43,349 nt of DNA, from NCBI GenBank assembly GCA_040779335.1, contig JBFONV010000009.1:1-43349 (forward strand), written 5' to 3'. The first letter of the stretch is position 1, and each line of letters begins with the position of its first letter. A model generated the notes under the pieces. It was not told where the DNA came from. It did not search any database and saw only the letters and a program-made list of their open reading frames with translations. The DNA is from JBFONV01 sp040779335. GTDB lineage: Bacteria > Pseudomonadota > Gammaproteobacteria > Enterobacterales > Alteromonadaceae. Shown piece after piece: positions 32,872 to 40,590 of this stretch. The position numbers and the translations under genes were made by a program.

Positions 32872-33261
32872 TTACTCTACGAAACCGATGATTTCGCCAC
32901 CAAGACCCGCATTGCGAGCGGCACGATCCGTCATCAAACCTTTTGAAGTAGAAACAATCGCGATACCCATGCCCGCTAATACTTTAGGAAGCTCAGTTGC
33001 TCCTTTGTATACACGAAGACCTGGACGTGAAACGCGTTTAATTGTTTCAATTACTTCTTTACCTTCAAAATACTTCAAAGTAACAGCTAATTCTGGTTTT
33101 GCTTCACCAGAAACACTGTAATCTGAAATATAACCTTCTTCTTTAAGCAAGTCAGCAATTGCAACTTTTAGCTTAGAAGATGGCATTTTTACTGCAGTTT
33201 TAGCTGCAGATTGACCGTTGCGGATGCGTGTAAACATGTCCGCGATAGGATCAGTCATCAT
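32872..33261 (-). CDS. rpsH: 30S ribosomal protein S8
   Basis: S8 is a primary 16S rRNA-binding protein and, in E. coli, the feedback repressor of the spc operon. The product of 129 residues opens with MTDPIADMFTRIRNGQ and closes with the STSKGLMTDRAARNAGLGGEIIGFVE region. ATG 33267, 33261 and 33258 are possible. GGGAG is about nine bases before 33261, the spacing I favour, and the family normally begins with M-x-DPIADM. Confidence 0.97.
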   Translation of the reverse strand: MMTDPIADMFTRIRNGQSAAKTAVKMPSSKLKVAIADLLKEEGYISDYSVSGEAKPELAVTLKYFEGKEVIETIKRVSRPGLRVYKGATELPKVLAGMGIAIVSTSKGLMTDRAARNAGLGGEIIGFVE

Positions 33262-33280
33262 AACCATTTACTCCCGTGAA

Positions 33281-33586
33281 TTACCAACTAGCTTTCTTAA
33301 GACCTGGAACTTCACCACGCATTGTTGCTTCACGCAACTTGATTCGGCTTAAACCGAACTTACGTAAGTATCCATGTGGACGACCAGTAATATTACAACG
33401 ATTACGTTGACGGCTACTACTAGAATCACGTGGTAAACTTTGAAGTTTCAAAACAGCATCCCAACGTTCTTCTTCAGAAGAATTTACGCTTGAGATGATC
33501 TCTTTTAATGCACGACGCTTTTCAGCATATTGTGCAACTAATTTGGTACGTTTAGCTTCACGAGCTTTCATTGACGATTTAGCCAT
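33281..33586 (-). CDS. rpsN: 30S ribosomal protein S14
   Basis: S14 helps assemble the 30S head. The 101-residue long form lacks the zinc-binding cysteine set found in the short paralogue. It begins MAKSSMKAREAKRTKLVAQY and ends GYLRKFGLSRIKLREATMRGEVPGLKKASW across two conserved blocks. Position between rplE and rpsH is standard. Confidence 0.99.
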   Translation of the reverse strand: MAKSSMKAREAKRTKLVAQYAEKRRALKEIISSVNSSEEERWDAVLKLQSLPRDSSSSRQRNRCNITGRPHGYLRKFGLSRIKLREATMRGEVPGLKKASW

Positions 33587-33597
33587 AACTCTACACC

Positions 33598-34137
33598 TTA
33601 TTTCTTGAACGGAAAGTTAAAGGCAGTAAGCAAAGCATGACCTTCTTCATTAGATTTCGCCGTAGTAGTGATAGTAATATCCATACCGCGAATCTTATCG
33701 ATTTTATCATAATCGATTTCTGGGAAGATGATTTGCTCTTTCACGCCCATGCTGTAATTACCACGGCCATCGAACGATTTAGGGTTCAAGCCACGGAAAT
33801 CGCGAATACGAGGAACTGAAATAGAGATTAAACGCTCTAAAAATTCCCACATACGTTCGCCGCGTAGAGTTACTTTTGCGCCAATAGGGTAGCCTTCACG
33901 GATTTTAAAACCTGCAACAGATTTGCGAGCTTTAGTTACCATCGGCTTTTGACCTGAGATTGCAGTAAGATCATTCGTGGCGTGTTCTAAAACTTTTTTA
34001 TCAGCAATAGCTTCACCAACACCCATGTTAAGGGTGATCTTTTCAATCCGAGGGACTTGCATGACACTTTTGTATTCAAACTTCTTTTGAAGTTCTGCAA
34101 CAATGGTATCGTTGTATAAATCATGCAGTTTCGCCAT
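33598..34137 (-). CDS. rplE: 50S ribosomal protein L5
   Basis: L5 binds 5S rRNA and forms bridge B1b to the 30S head. The 179 residues show the central KARKSVAGFKIREGYPIGAKVTLRG region and IFPEIDYDKIDKIRGMDITI. Its mRNA start is the S8 repressor site in E. coli; that structure was not checked here. It follows rplX by 15 bases. Confidence 0.99.
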   Translation of the reverse strand: MAKLHDLYNDTIVAELQKKFEYKSVMQVPRIEKITLNMGVGEAIADKKVLEHATNDLTAISGQKPMVTKARKSVAGFKIREGYPIGAKVTLRGERMWEFLERLISISVPRIRDFRGLNPKSFDGRGNYSMGVKEQIIFPEIDYDKIDKIRGMDITITTTAKSNEEGHALLTAFNFPFKK

Positions 34138-34152
34138 CGTTTACTCCAATTA

Positions 34153-34467
34153 TTAAACTAATTCGTTATTAGATTTGAAGAAACGAACTTTTTTGCCGTC
34201 TTCAACTCTAAAACCAACACGATCTGCTTTGCCCGTTGCTGGGTTAACAATCGCTACGTTGGAAACATGTAAAGGTGCTTCTTTCTCAACAATGCCACCA
34301 GGTTGCTGTAACTGAGGTACAGGTTTTTGGTGTTTCTTGATTAAGTTAACGCCTTCTACGTATACTTTGCTGTCTTCAACAAGAACTTTAGTGACTTTAC
34401 CAGTCTTACCCTTGTCTTTGCCTGCAAGTATGATTACTTCATCATCACGACGAATTTTAGATGCCAT
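34153..34467 (-). CDS. rplX: 50S ribosomal protein L24
   Basis: L24 starts 50S assembly by binding the 5' domain of 23S rRNA. The 104 residues include IRRDDEVIILAGKDKGKTGKV (KOW-type RNA-binding fold), EGVNLIKKHQKPVPQLQQPGGIVEKEAPLH in conserved halves, and the C-terminal VGFRVEDGKKVRFFKSN. It is 12 bases after rplN. Confidence 0.99.
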   Translation of the reverse strand: MASKIRRDDEVIILAGKDKGKTGKVTKVLVEDSKVYVEGVNLIKKHQKPVPQLQQPGGIVEKEAPLHVSNVAIVNPATGKADRVGFRVEDGKKVRFFKSNNELV

Positions 34468-34479
34468 TATCGTGACTCC

Positions 34480-34848
34480 TTATAGTACTTCTGGAGCAAG
34501 TGAGACAATTTTCATAAACTTTTCGTTACGAAGTTCACGTGTCACAGGCCCGAAAATACGAGTACCAATTGGCTGTAAATTTGCGTTAAGCATTACAGCC
34601 GCGTTGCCGTCAAAACGAATAGTTGAACCATCCGAGCGACGAACGCCCTTTTTAGTGCGCACCACTACCGCAGTAAGAACATCACCTTTTTTTACTTTGC
34701 CGCGAGGAATTGCTTCCTTCACTGCAACTTTGATGATGTCACCTATGCGTGCGTAGCGACGGTGCGAGCCACCAAGGACCTTAATACATTGCACGCGTCG
34801 AGCGCCGCTATTATCAGCAACGTCAAGCTGTGTTTGCATTTGGATCAT
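34480..34848 (-). CDS. rplN: 50S ribosomal protein L14
   Basis: L14 lies at the subunit interface and forms bridge B8. The 122 residues begin MIQMQTQLDVADNSGARR and contain GDIIKVAVKEAIPRGKVKKGDVL, DGSTIRFDGNAAVMLN and the GTRIFGPVTRELR closing block. It is the first gene of the spc operon, transcribed from the promoter at 34963-34968. Confidence 0.99.
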   Translation of the reverse strand: MIQMQTQLDVADNSGARRVQCIKVLGGSHRRYARIGDIIKVAVKEAIPRGKVKKGDVLTAVVVRTKKGVRRSDGSTIRFDGNAAVMLNANLQPIGTRIFGPVTRELRNEKFMKIVSLAPEVL

Positions 34849-34962
34849 TATTTGTGCTCCGCTAAATATCTTCTATTTATTAAATAAATAAGATTAAATT
34901 CAAGGCCAAAAATTCGACCCGTCACTGCCTTTATTCTCCCACCTACGTTCAGTGGGCGCGAG

Positions 34963-34968
34963 ATTATA
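34963..34968 (-). promoter_or_regulatory. -10 box of the spc operon promoter
   Basis: TATAAT on the minus strand, followed by a GC-rich discriminator (CTCGCGCCC) as in growth-rate-controlled ribosomal promoters. It lies about 115 bases upstream of rplN, just beyond the terminator after rpsQ. The -35 sequence is weak. The 303-base gap here (34849-35151) holds only this promoter, a small leader hairpin (CCCAC/GTGGG at about 34938-34956) and the terminator. Confidence 0.7.
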
Positions 34969-35087
34969 ACACCGGTTCACTAAAAGTGATACTTTATTTA
35001 GCTAAAAAATAAACAATAGCCATATTGGCGAGAATTATTAAGAAAATAATGTTGTTATTGAACAGGCAGCTTGAAAATATTGACTTA

Positions 35088-35122
35088 AATAAAAACGGCC
35101 TGACCATATAGGTCAAGCCGCT
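35088..35122 (-). terminator. Intrinsic terminator after rpsQ (end of the S10 operon)
   Basis: Stem CGGCTTGACC/GGTCAGGCCG (one wobble) around TATAT is followed by TTTTTATTT on the minus strand, 30 bases after the rpsQ stop. It separates the S10 and spc operons. Confidence 0.9.
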
Positions 35123-35151
35123 CTATTGACTATTAATGAAACTAAAACGAA

Positions 35152-35403
35152 TTAAGCTTTAGTTATTACATCAACCAAAGTCCAGTTTTTAGACTTAGAA
35201 ATTGGTGCACATTCACGAATAGTTACTACATCACCTTCATTACATTGGTTAGTTTCATCGTGCGCTTTCAACTTAGTTGAACGCGTAATGAATTTACCGT
35301 AGATAGGGTGCTTAACACGACGCTCAATCAGGACAGTGATAGACTTATCCATTTTGTCACTGACGACACGACCTTGTAGTGTACGAATCTGAACTTCGCT
35401 CAT
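35152..35403 (-). CDS. rpsQ: 30S ribosomal protein S17
   Basis: S17 binds the 5' domain of 16S rRNA. The 83 residues include LQGRVVSDKMDKSITVLIERRVKHP and GDVVTIRECAPISKSKNWTLV across the OB fold. The ATG overlaps the stop codon of rpmC (TAATG), so translation is coupled. It ends the S10 operon. Confidence 0.99.
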   Translation of the reverse strand: MSEVQIRTLQGRVVSDKMDKSITVLIERRVKHPIYGKFITRSTKLKAHDETNQCNEGDVVTIRECAPISKSKNWTLVDVITKA

Positions 35404-35594
35404 TACTTACCTGCCTTTTCAGTTATGATAGTCTTAACACGTGCAATATTGCGACGTACCGTTCTTAGCAAATGAGTTTGTGCTAATTGACCAGTGCTTG
35501 CTTGCATGCGATAGTTAAACTGTTCGCGCAATAAACCTAGTAATTCTGCATTTAACTCTTCAACGCTCTTTTCTTTAAGTTCGCTAGCTTTCAT
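35403..35594 (-). CDS. rpmC: 50S ribosomal protein L29
   Basis: L29 is at the tunnel exit, close to the signal recognition particle and trigger factor docking region. The 63 residues begin MKASELKEKSVEELNAELL, a helical protein ending in RTVRRNIARVKTIITEKAGK. ATG 35594 overlaps the rplP stop TGA; a GTG three bases earlier is not needed. Confidence 0.98.
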   Translation of the reverse strand: MKASELKEKSVEELNAELLGLLREQFNYRMQASTGQLAQTHLLRTVRRNIARVKTIITEKAGK

Positions 35595-36007
35595 CACATT
35601 ACCGTCCGAGTTACGAAAGTGGTTTTGAACGGAAGTTTAGCAGCCGCTAAAGCAAATGCTTCACGCGCTAACTCTTCTGACACACCTTCCATTTCATAAA
35701 GAACACGACCAGGTAGAATTTGGCATACCCAATATTCTACTGAACCCTTACCTTTACCCATACGAACCTCAAGAGGTTTCTTGGTAATTGGCTTGTCTGG
35801 GAAGACACGGATCCAGATTTTACCTTGACGCTTAACATGACGAGTCATTGCTCGACGAGCTGCTTCAATTTGGCGAGCAGTCATACGACCACGCTCAACT
35901 GATTTCAACCCGAAAGTACCGAAGCTAACTGAACTACCAGTGTGTGAAAGACCACGGTTACGCAGTTTAAATTGCTTACGGAATTTAGTACGTTTTGGTT
36001 GTAACAT
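35594..36007 (-). CDS. rplP: 50S ribosomal protein L16
   Basis: L16 binds near the A site and helps place tRNA. The 137 residues show MLQPKRTKFRKQFKLRNRG, MTARQIEAARRAMTRHVKR and the FPDKPITKKPLEVRMGKGKGSVEYW loop with the hydroxylatable arginine region. The stop codon overlaps the rpmC start. Confidence 0.99.
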   Translation of the reverse strand: MLQPKRTKFRKQFKLRNRGLSHTGSSVSFGTFGLKSVERGRMTARQIEAARRAMTRHVKRQGKIWIRVFPDKPITKKPLEVRMGKGKGSVEYWVCQILPGRVLYEMEGVSEELAREAFALAAAKLPFKTTFVTRTVM

Positions 36008-36017
36008 AACTTATCCC

Positions 36018-36716
36018 CTACTTACTGCTTTTGCCTTTGCCTTTTCTTCTAGGCTTAGGAGCTGGTTGTTCTGCCTGTAGAGGCATGTTACCAATCACTT
36101 CACCTTTGAAGATCCAGACTTTAACACCGATAATACCGTAAGTAGTATTTGCTTCTGCTGTCGCGTAATCGATATCAGCACGTAAAGTGTGTAATGGAAC
36201 ACGACCTTCACGATACCATTCGCTACGAGCGATTTCAGCGCCGCCTAAACGACCGCTAACTTCTACTTTGATACCCTTAGCACCTAAACGCATAGCATTT
36301 TGTACGGCACGCTTCATAGCGCGACGGAACATAACACGACGTTCTAATTGGCTAGTAATGCTCTCAGCAACAAGCTGCGCATCCATTTCTGGCTTACGAA
36401 CTTCAGCGATGTTGATTTGAGCAGGAACACCAGCAATTTTAGATACTTGTAAACGTAATTTCTCTACGTCTTCGCCTTTCTTACCGATAACAACACCAGG
36501 ACGAGCCGTGTGAATTGTTACGCGGATTGATTTAGCTGGACGCTCAATTACGATTTTTGATAATGATGCACGCTTAAGTTTTTCAGATAAGTATGCACGA
36601 ACCAAATGGTCACCGTGTAAGTTATCGGCAAAATCTTTACTACTTGCAAACCAAGTAGACGCGAAAGGTTTAGTGATACCTAAGCGAATACCATTTGGAT
36701 GGACTTTTTGACCCAT
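36018..36716 (-). CDS. rpsC: 30S ribosomal protein S3
   Basis: S3 frames the mRNA entry channel and has helicase-like function with S4 and S5. The 232 residues start MGQKVHPNGIRLGITKPFAS, contain the KH domain RPGVVIGKKGEDVEKLR, and end in a proline/lysine-rich tail (EQPAPKPRRKGKGKSSK). It follows rplV by 11 bases. Confidence 0.99.
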   Translation of the reverse strand: MGQKVHPNGIRLGITKPFASTWFASSKDFADNLHGDHLVRAYLSEKLKRASLSKIVIERPAKSIRVTIHTARPGVVIGKKGEDVEKLRLQVSKIAGVPAQINIAEVRKPEMDAQLVAESITSQLERRVMFRRAMKRAVQNAMRLGAKGIKVEVSGRLGGAEIARSEWYREGRVPLHTLRADIDYATAEANTTYGIIGVKVWIFKGEVIGNMPLQAEQPAPKPRRKGKGKSSK

Positions 36717-36727
36717 ACTAATATCTC

Positions 36728-37060
36728 CTAGTTATCAGACACAACCACAGTAATGTGGCTTGTGCGCTTAAGGATACGATCCGCGCGACCTTTCGCACGA
36801 GGCTTAATACGTTTCATTGTTGGACCATCGTCAACCATAATGGTTTTAACGATTAGTTCATCAATGTCTGCACCTTCGTTATGCTCTGCGTTAGCAATCG
36901 CTGAATCAAGCACTTTCTTAACTAAAACAGCAGCAGATTTGTTGCTGTAAGTTAAAATTTCTAATGCTTTTTCAACATGTAAGCCGCGGATTTGATCCAC
37001 AACTAAACGTGCTTTTTGAGCAGAACCACGGGCAAATTTATGTTTAGCTATAGCTTCCAT
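36728..37060 (-). CDS. rplV: 50S ribosomal protein L22
   Basis: L22 lines the nascent peptide tunnel. The 110 residues hold the globular AKHKFARGSAQKARLVVDQIRG start and the tunnel-reaching hairpin DDGPTMKRIKPRAKGRADRI, where changes can give macrolide resistance; the loop looks normal here. It lies between rpsS and rpsC. Confidence 0.99.
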   Translation of the reverse strand: MEAIAKHKFARGSAQKARLVVDQIRGLHVEKALEILTYSNKSAAVLVKKVLDSAIANAEHNEGADIDELIVKTIMVDDGPTMKRIKPRAKGRADRILKRTSHITVVVSDN

Positions 37061-37071
37061 CTAATTTCCCC

Positions 37072-37350
37072 TTACTTCTTCTTCGCTTTCTTATCAGCAG
37101 CATGGCCACGATAAGTACGAGTTGGTGCAAATTCTCCTAATTTGTGACCGATCATTTCATCAGTAACAAAAACAGGGACGTGTTGACGGCCATTATGGAC
37201 AGCGATGGTCAATCCGATCATATTTGGTATGATCATTGAACGACGGGACCAAGTTTTAATTGGCTTTTTATTCCCGCTTTCCACCGCTTTCTCTACCTTC
37301 GTCAACAAGTGTAGGTCAATAAATGGACCTTTCTTGAGAGAACGTGGCAT
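37072..37350 (-). CDS. rpsS: 30S ribosomal protein S19
   Basis: S19 works with S13 on the 30S head. The 92 residues begin MPRSLKKGPFIDLHLLTKVE and contain TWSRRSMIIPNMIGLTIAVHNGR and the TRTYRGHAADKKAKKK end. It lies 28 bases downstream of rplB. Confidence 0.99.
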   Translation of the reverse strand: MPRSLKKGPFIDLHLLTKVEKAVESGNKKPIKTWSRRSMIIPNMIGLTIAVHNGRQHVPVFVTDEMIGHKLGEFAPTRTYRGHAADKKAKKK

Positions 37351-37378
37351 GGTGAATCCTCTTATTTAATAAGTACTA

Positions 37379-38203
37379 TTACTTAGTACGACGACGTACG
37401 ATAAATTTATCAGTACGCTTGTTTTTACGAGTCTTGTAACCCTTAGTTGGTACACCCCAAGGTGATACCGGGTGACGACCGCCAGATGTTTTACCTTCAC
37501 CACCACCGTGTGGGTGATCAACTGGGTTCATGGCAACACCACGAACAGTTGGGCGAACTCCGCGCCAGCGTGTAGCACCTGCTTTACCCAGAGAGCGAAG
37601 CATGTGTTCAGCGTTGCCGATTTCACCTAAAGTAGCACGACAATCGGCTTCGATTTTACGCATTTCACCAGAGCGAAGACGTAAAGTGACATAAGCACCG
37701 TCTTTAGCAACTAGTTGTGCATAAGTACCAGCTGCACGTGCGATTTGCGCACCTTTACCTGGTTTAAGTTCGATTGCGTGAACAACACTACCTAATGGCG
37801 TGTTGCGAAGTGGTAATGTATTACCTGCTTTGATTGGAGCGTCAATACCAGACTGGATAGAATCACCAGCTTTTAAGCCTTTAGGGGCTAAGATATAACG
37901 ACGTTCACCATCTGCATATAATACTAACGCTATGTTAGCACTACGGTTTGGATCATATTCCAAACGCTCTACTTTTGCAGGGATACCATCTTTGGTACGT
38001 TTAAAGTCGATCAAACGATAGTGTTGTTTATGACCACCACCAACGTGACGAACAGTAATACGACCAGTATTATTACGACCACCAGACTTAGATTTAGTAT
38101 CTAATAATGGTGCGTAAGGCTTACCTTTATGCAACTCAGGGGTAACCACTTTAACAACGTGGCGACGACCCGGAGAAGTAGGTTTACATTTTACTATAGC
38201 CAT
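37379..38203 (-). CDS. rplB: 50S ribosomal protein L2
   Basis: L2 is needed for subunit joining and peptidyl transfer. The 274 residues start MAIVKCKPTSPGRRHVVKV and include the conserved histidine-containing loop GVAMNPVDHPHGGGEGKTSGG (about residues 223-243), which reaches the peptidyl transferase region. The basic C-terminus ends FIVRRRTK. Confidence 0.99.
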   Translation of the reverse strand: MAIVKCKPTSPGRRHVVKVVTPELHKGKPYAPLLDTKSKSGGRNNTGRITVRHVGGGHKQHYRLIDFKRTKDGIPAKVERLEYDPNRSANIALVLYADGERRYILAPKGLKAGDSIQSGIDAPIKAGNTLPLRNTPLGSVVHAIELKPGKGAQIARAAGTYAQLVAKDGAYVTLRLRSGEMRKIEADCRATLGEIGNAEHMLRSLGKAGATRWRGVRPTVRGVAMNPVDHPHGGGEGKTSGGRHPVSPWGVPTKGYKTRKNKRTDKFIVRRRTK

Positions 38204-38215
38204 TTGTAACCGCTC

Positions 38216-38518
38216 CTATGATTCCGCGCCGACGAAGTCGATGTCGCTACCTTCAGCAAGAGTAACATAAGCTTTTTTCCAATCACTGCGACGACCCATA
38301 CGGGCGCCAGTGCGCTTAGTTTTACCCTTAACATTCAGTGTACGAACACCGTCTACTGAAACTTCAAAAAGTTTCTCAACAGCCGCTTTGATTTCAGCTT
38401 TAGTAGCAGTAGTAGCAACTTTGAAAACAACAGTGTTGTTTGCTTCAGCAGCCATAGTGCTTTTCTCAGAAATGTTCGGTGCCAAAAGCACTTTTAACAA
38501 ACGTTCTTCGCTTATCAT
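38216..38518 (-). CDS. rplW: 50S ribosomal protein L23
   Basis: L23 at the tunnel exit docks trigger factor and SRP. The 100 residues contain RLLKVLLAPNISEKSTMAAE and LFEVSVDGVRTLNVKGKTKR. The start overlaps the rplD stop by four bases (ATGA type), giving translational coupling. The C-terminus is acidic (EGSDIDFVGAES), slightly longer than the core family. Confidence 0.99.
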   Translation of the reverse strand: MISEERLLKVLLAPNISEKSTMAAEANNTVVFKVATTATKAEIKAAVEKLFEVSVDGVRTLNVKGKTKRTGARMGRRSDWKKAYVTLAEGSDIDFVGAES

Positions 38519-39120
38519 GCTAACATCTCCTCAATTTGCTTAACTGCACTAGCAGTCATCAAAACTTTTTCGAAACCAACTAAGCTTACAGGATCAATAC
38601 CGGCAACATCACGTACGTCAACTTTGTATAAGTTGCGTGCTGATAAGAACAAGTTCTCATCAACTTCTGGAGTAACGATTAATACGTCTTTTAACTCCAA
38701 ACCGTTTAGTTTTGCTACTAATTCTTTAGTCTTAGGCGTTTCTACTGCAAAATCATTAACCACAATTAAGCGTTCTTGACGAACTAACTCAGAAAGGATG
38801 CTAGCAATAGCACCACGATACATTTTACGGTTAACTTTTTGACTGTGATCTTGAGGTTTAGCAGCGAATGTTACGCCACCAGAACGCCAAATTGGACCAC
38901 GAGTTGTACCAGCACGTGCACGGCCAGTACCTTTTTGACGCCATGGCTTTTTACCGCCACCGCTAACTTCTGAACGAGTTTTTTGAGCACGAGTACCTTG
39001 ACGAGCACCAGCTGCGTATGCAACTACTACTTGATGTACAAGCGCTTCATTGAACTCACGTCCAAAAGTTGTTTCGGAAACTTCAAGAGCGCCTGACGCG
39101 TCTTTTAATGCTAATTCCAT
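38515..39120 (-). CDS. rplD: 50S ribosomal protein L4
   Basis: L4 lines the tunnel and, in E. coli, represses its own S10 operon by attenuating transcription in the rpsJ leader. The 201 residues begin MELALKDASGALEVSETTFG, with the extended loop RTQKTRSEVSGGGKKPWRQKGTGRARAGTTRGP in two halves. ATG 39120 has AGGAG seven bases upstream; GTG 39123 is too close. Confidence 0.98.
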   Translation of the reverse strand: MELALKDASGALEVSETTFGREFNEALVHQVVVAYAAGARQGTRAQKTRSEVSGGGKKPWRQKGTGRARAGTTRGPIWRSGGVTFAAKPQDHSQKVNRKMYRGAIASILSELVRQERLIVVNDFAVETPKTKELVAKLNGLELKDVLIVTPEVDENLFLSARNLYKVDVRDVAGIDPVSLVGFEKVLMTASAVKQIEEMLA

Positions 39121-39138
39121 CACAAATCTCCTGGGACG

Positions 39139-39777
39139 TTAAGCTTTAACAGCTGGTTTAATGATTACGTTGCCGTTAATAGCACCCGGAACTGCACCTT
39201 TAATAAGGAGCAAGTTACGTTCTGCATCGACACGAACCAACTCAAGGTTTTGCGTAGTAACTTTCGCAGCACCCATATGACCAGACATTTTTTTGCCTTT
39301 AAAAACACGACCTGGTGTTTGACACTGACCAATCGAACCGTTTGAACGGTGAGAGATTGAGTTACCGTGAGTCGCATCTTGCATAGAGAAATTCCAGCGC
39401 TTGATACCACCTTGGAAACCTTTACCTTTAGAGGTGCCAGTTACGTCTACTAATTTTGTCTCGTTAAATAACTCAACAGTGATTTCACTGCCAGTTTCAA
39501 GACCTTCGCCTTCATTTTCGTTTAAGCGGAATTCCCACAAGCCACGGCCTGCTTCGATACCTGCTTTCGCGAAATGTCCAGCTGCTGGTTTGTTAACACG
39601 GTTAGCTTTTTTGCTGCCCGTAGTAACTTGAAGCGCTGAGTAACCATCGTTATCTACAGTTTTAACCTGAGCAACGCGGTTGGCTTCAACTTCAAGGACT
39701 GTTACAGGTGTAGATACACCATCTTCAGTGAAGATGCGAGTCATACCCACTTTACGTCCAACTAGACCTATAGTCAT
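39139..39777 (-). CDS. rplC: 50S ribosomal protein L3
   Basis: L3 reaches the peptidyl transferase centre with a long loop. The 212 residues start MTIGLVGRKVGMTRIFTEDG and contain KGKGFQGGIKRWNFS and SHRSNGSIGQCQTPGRVFKGKKM, whose glutamine is methylated in E. coli. It is 15 bases after rpsJ. Confidence 0.99.
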   Translation of the reverse strand: MTIGLVGRKVGMTRIFTEDGVSTPVTVLEVEANRVAQVKTVDNDGYSALQVTTGSKKANRVNKPAAGHFAKAGIEAGRGLWEFRLNENEGEGLETGSEITVELFNETKLVDVTGTSKGKGFQGGIKRWNFSMQDATHGNSISHRSNGSIGQCQTPGRVFKGKKMSGHMGAAKVTTQNLELVRVDAERNLLLIKGAVPGAINGNVIIKPAVKA

Positions 39778-39792
39778 TGTTAAAACCCCCTA

Positions 39793-40104
39793 TTAACCCA
39801 AGCTGATTTGAACATCAACACCAGCTGCAAGATCTAAACGCATTAATGCGTCTACAGTCTTTTCAGTTGGCTCAACGATATCAATCATGCGTTTGTGAGT
39901 ACGAATTTCGTACTGATCACGCGCATCTTTGTTAACGTGTGGAGAAATCAATATAGTAAAACGCTCTTTGCGAGTAGGAAGTGGGATAGGACCACGAACC
40001 TGCGCGCCAGTGCGTTTAGCTGTATCAACGATTTCCGCTGTAGATTGATCAATCAAACGATGATCGAACGCTTTCAAACGAATGCGAATTCTTTGATTTG
40101 ACAT
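39793..40104 (-). CDS. rpsJ: 30S ribosomal protein S10
   Basis: S10 belongs to the 30S head and, as NusE, to transcription antitermination complexes. The 103 residues begin MSNQRIRIRLKAFDHRLIDQ and include GPIPLPTRKERFTILISPHVNKDARDQYEIRTHKR in two conserved halves. It is the first gene of the S10 operon, 177 bases downstream of the likely transcript start. Confidence 0.99.
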   Translation of the reverse strand: MSNQRIRIRLKAFDHRLIDQSTAEIVDTAKRTGAQVRGPIPLPTRKERFTILISPHVNKDARDQYEIRTHKRMIDIVEPTEKTVDALMRLDLAAGVDVQISLG

Positions 40105-40281
40105 AAAGACAAATCCCCAATTTAAAGAACGAACAAAATACTGCCCATCACCTTTTTTATGAAAAGGGGGGAGTATCGCTAACTATCATTCAACTTCATA
40201 TCGAAGTTGCTGTATGGCTAATAAAAACTTCTTAAAGAGGTAATTATCAGCTGATAAAACGAAGAGACTAGCTCAACGTGG
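40105..40281 (-). promoter_or_regulatory. S10-operon leader with hairpins, probable L4-type attenuation region
   Basis: The minus-strand leader between the promoter and rpsJ is about 175 nt, almost the length of the E. coli S10 leader that mediates L4 control. It contains a perfect 14-base palindrome TTATCAGCTGATAA (40244-40257), a 7-bp stem CAACTTC/GAAGTTG with an ATATC-type loop (40191-40209) and a hairpin of the CCTTTT/AAAAGG type (about 40151-40168). The hairpins were located by eye and not folded; L4 binding is inferred from the operon type. Confidence 0.55.
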
Positions 40282-40287
40282 ACGCGT

Positions 40288-40315
40288 ATTATACATAAGG
40301 ATAATTTTTGTGCAA
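40288..40315 (-). promoter_or_regulatory. S10-operon promoter
   Basis: On the minus strand TTGCAC (40310-40315) and TATAAT (40288-40293) are separated by 16 bases and followed by ACGCGTCC. This near-consensus sigma-70 promoter lies divergent to the fusA2 promoter. Confidence 0.8.
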
Positions 40316-40524
40316 GTAGTAATTACAGTCGTCATTAAATGTAAAAAGGACGGCATATAATTTTTGTACATTTTATATACTCGCTCTGCTTATATATAGA
40401 TGTATAAGAAAAGTAGCTATCGATAAGAGTAATTGTTTTGATTGTTCAGATGTCTTTTTCAGTCCTCAGCGATTCGTCGCTTATAATTAATTTTGAAATT
40501 TTATGTAGATTTGCTTTTACTAAT

Positions 40525-40532
40525 GGTATACT
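40525..40532 (+). promoter_or_regulatory. Extended -10 promoter of fusA2
   Basis: TG-G-TATACT at 40524-40532 is an extended -10 (TGnTATACT), followed by a GC-rich CGCGCG discriminator, about 60 bases before the fusA2 start. TTGCTT lies upstream (40511-40516) with a short spacer. The rest of 40321-40520 is AT-rich with no ORF. Confidence 0.6.
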
Positions 40533-40590
40533 CGCGCGCAAATTTTCATCAATTCCGCTTTTTTAAGTAGAAATCAAATAGAGTAAAGTA

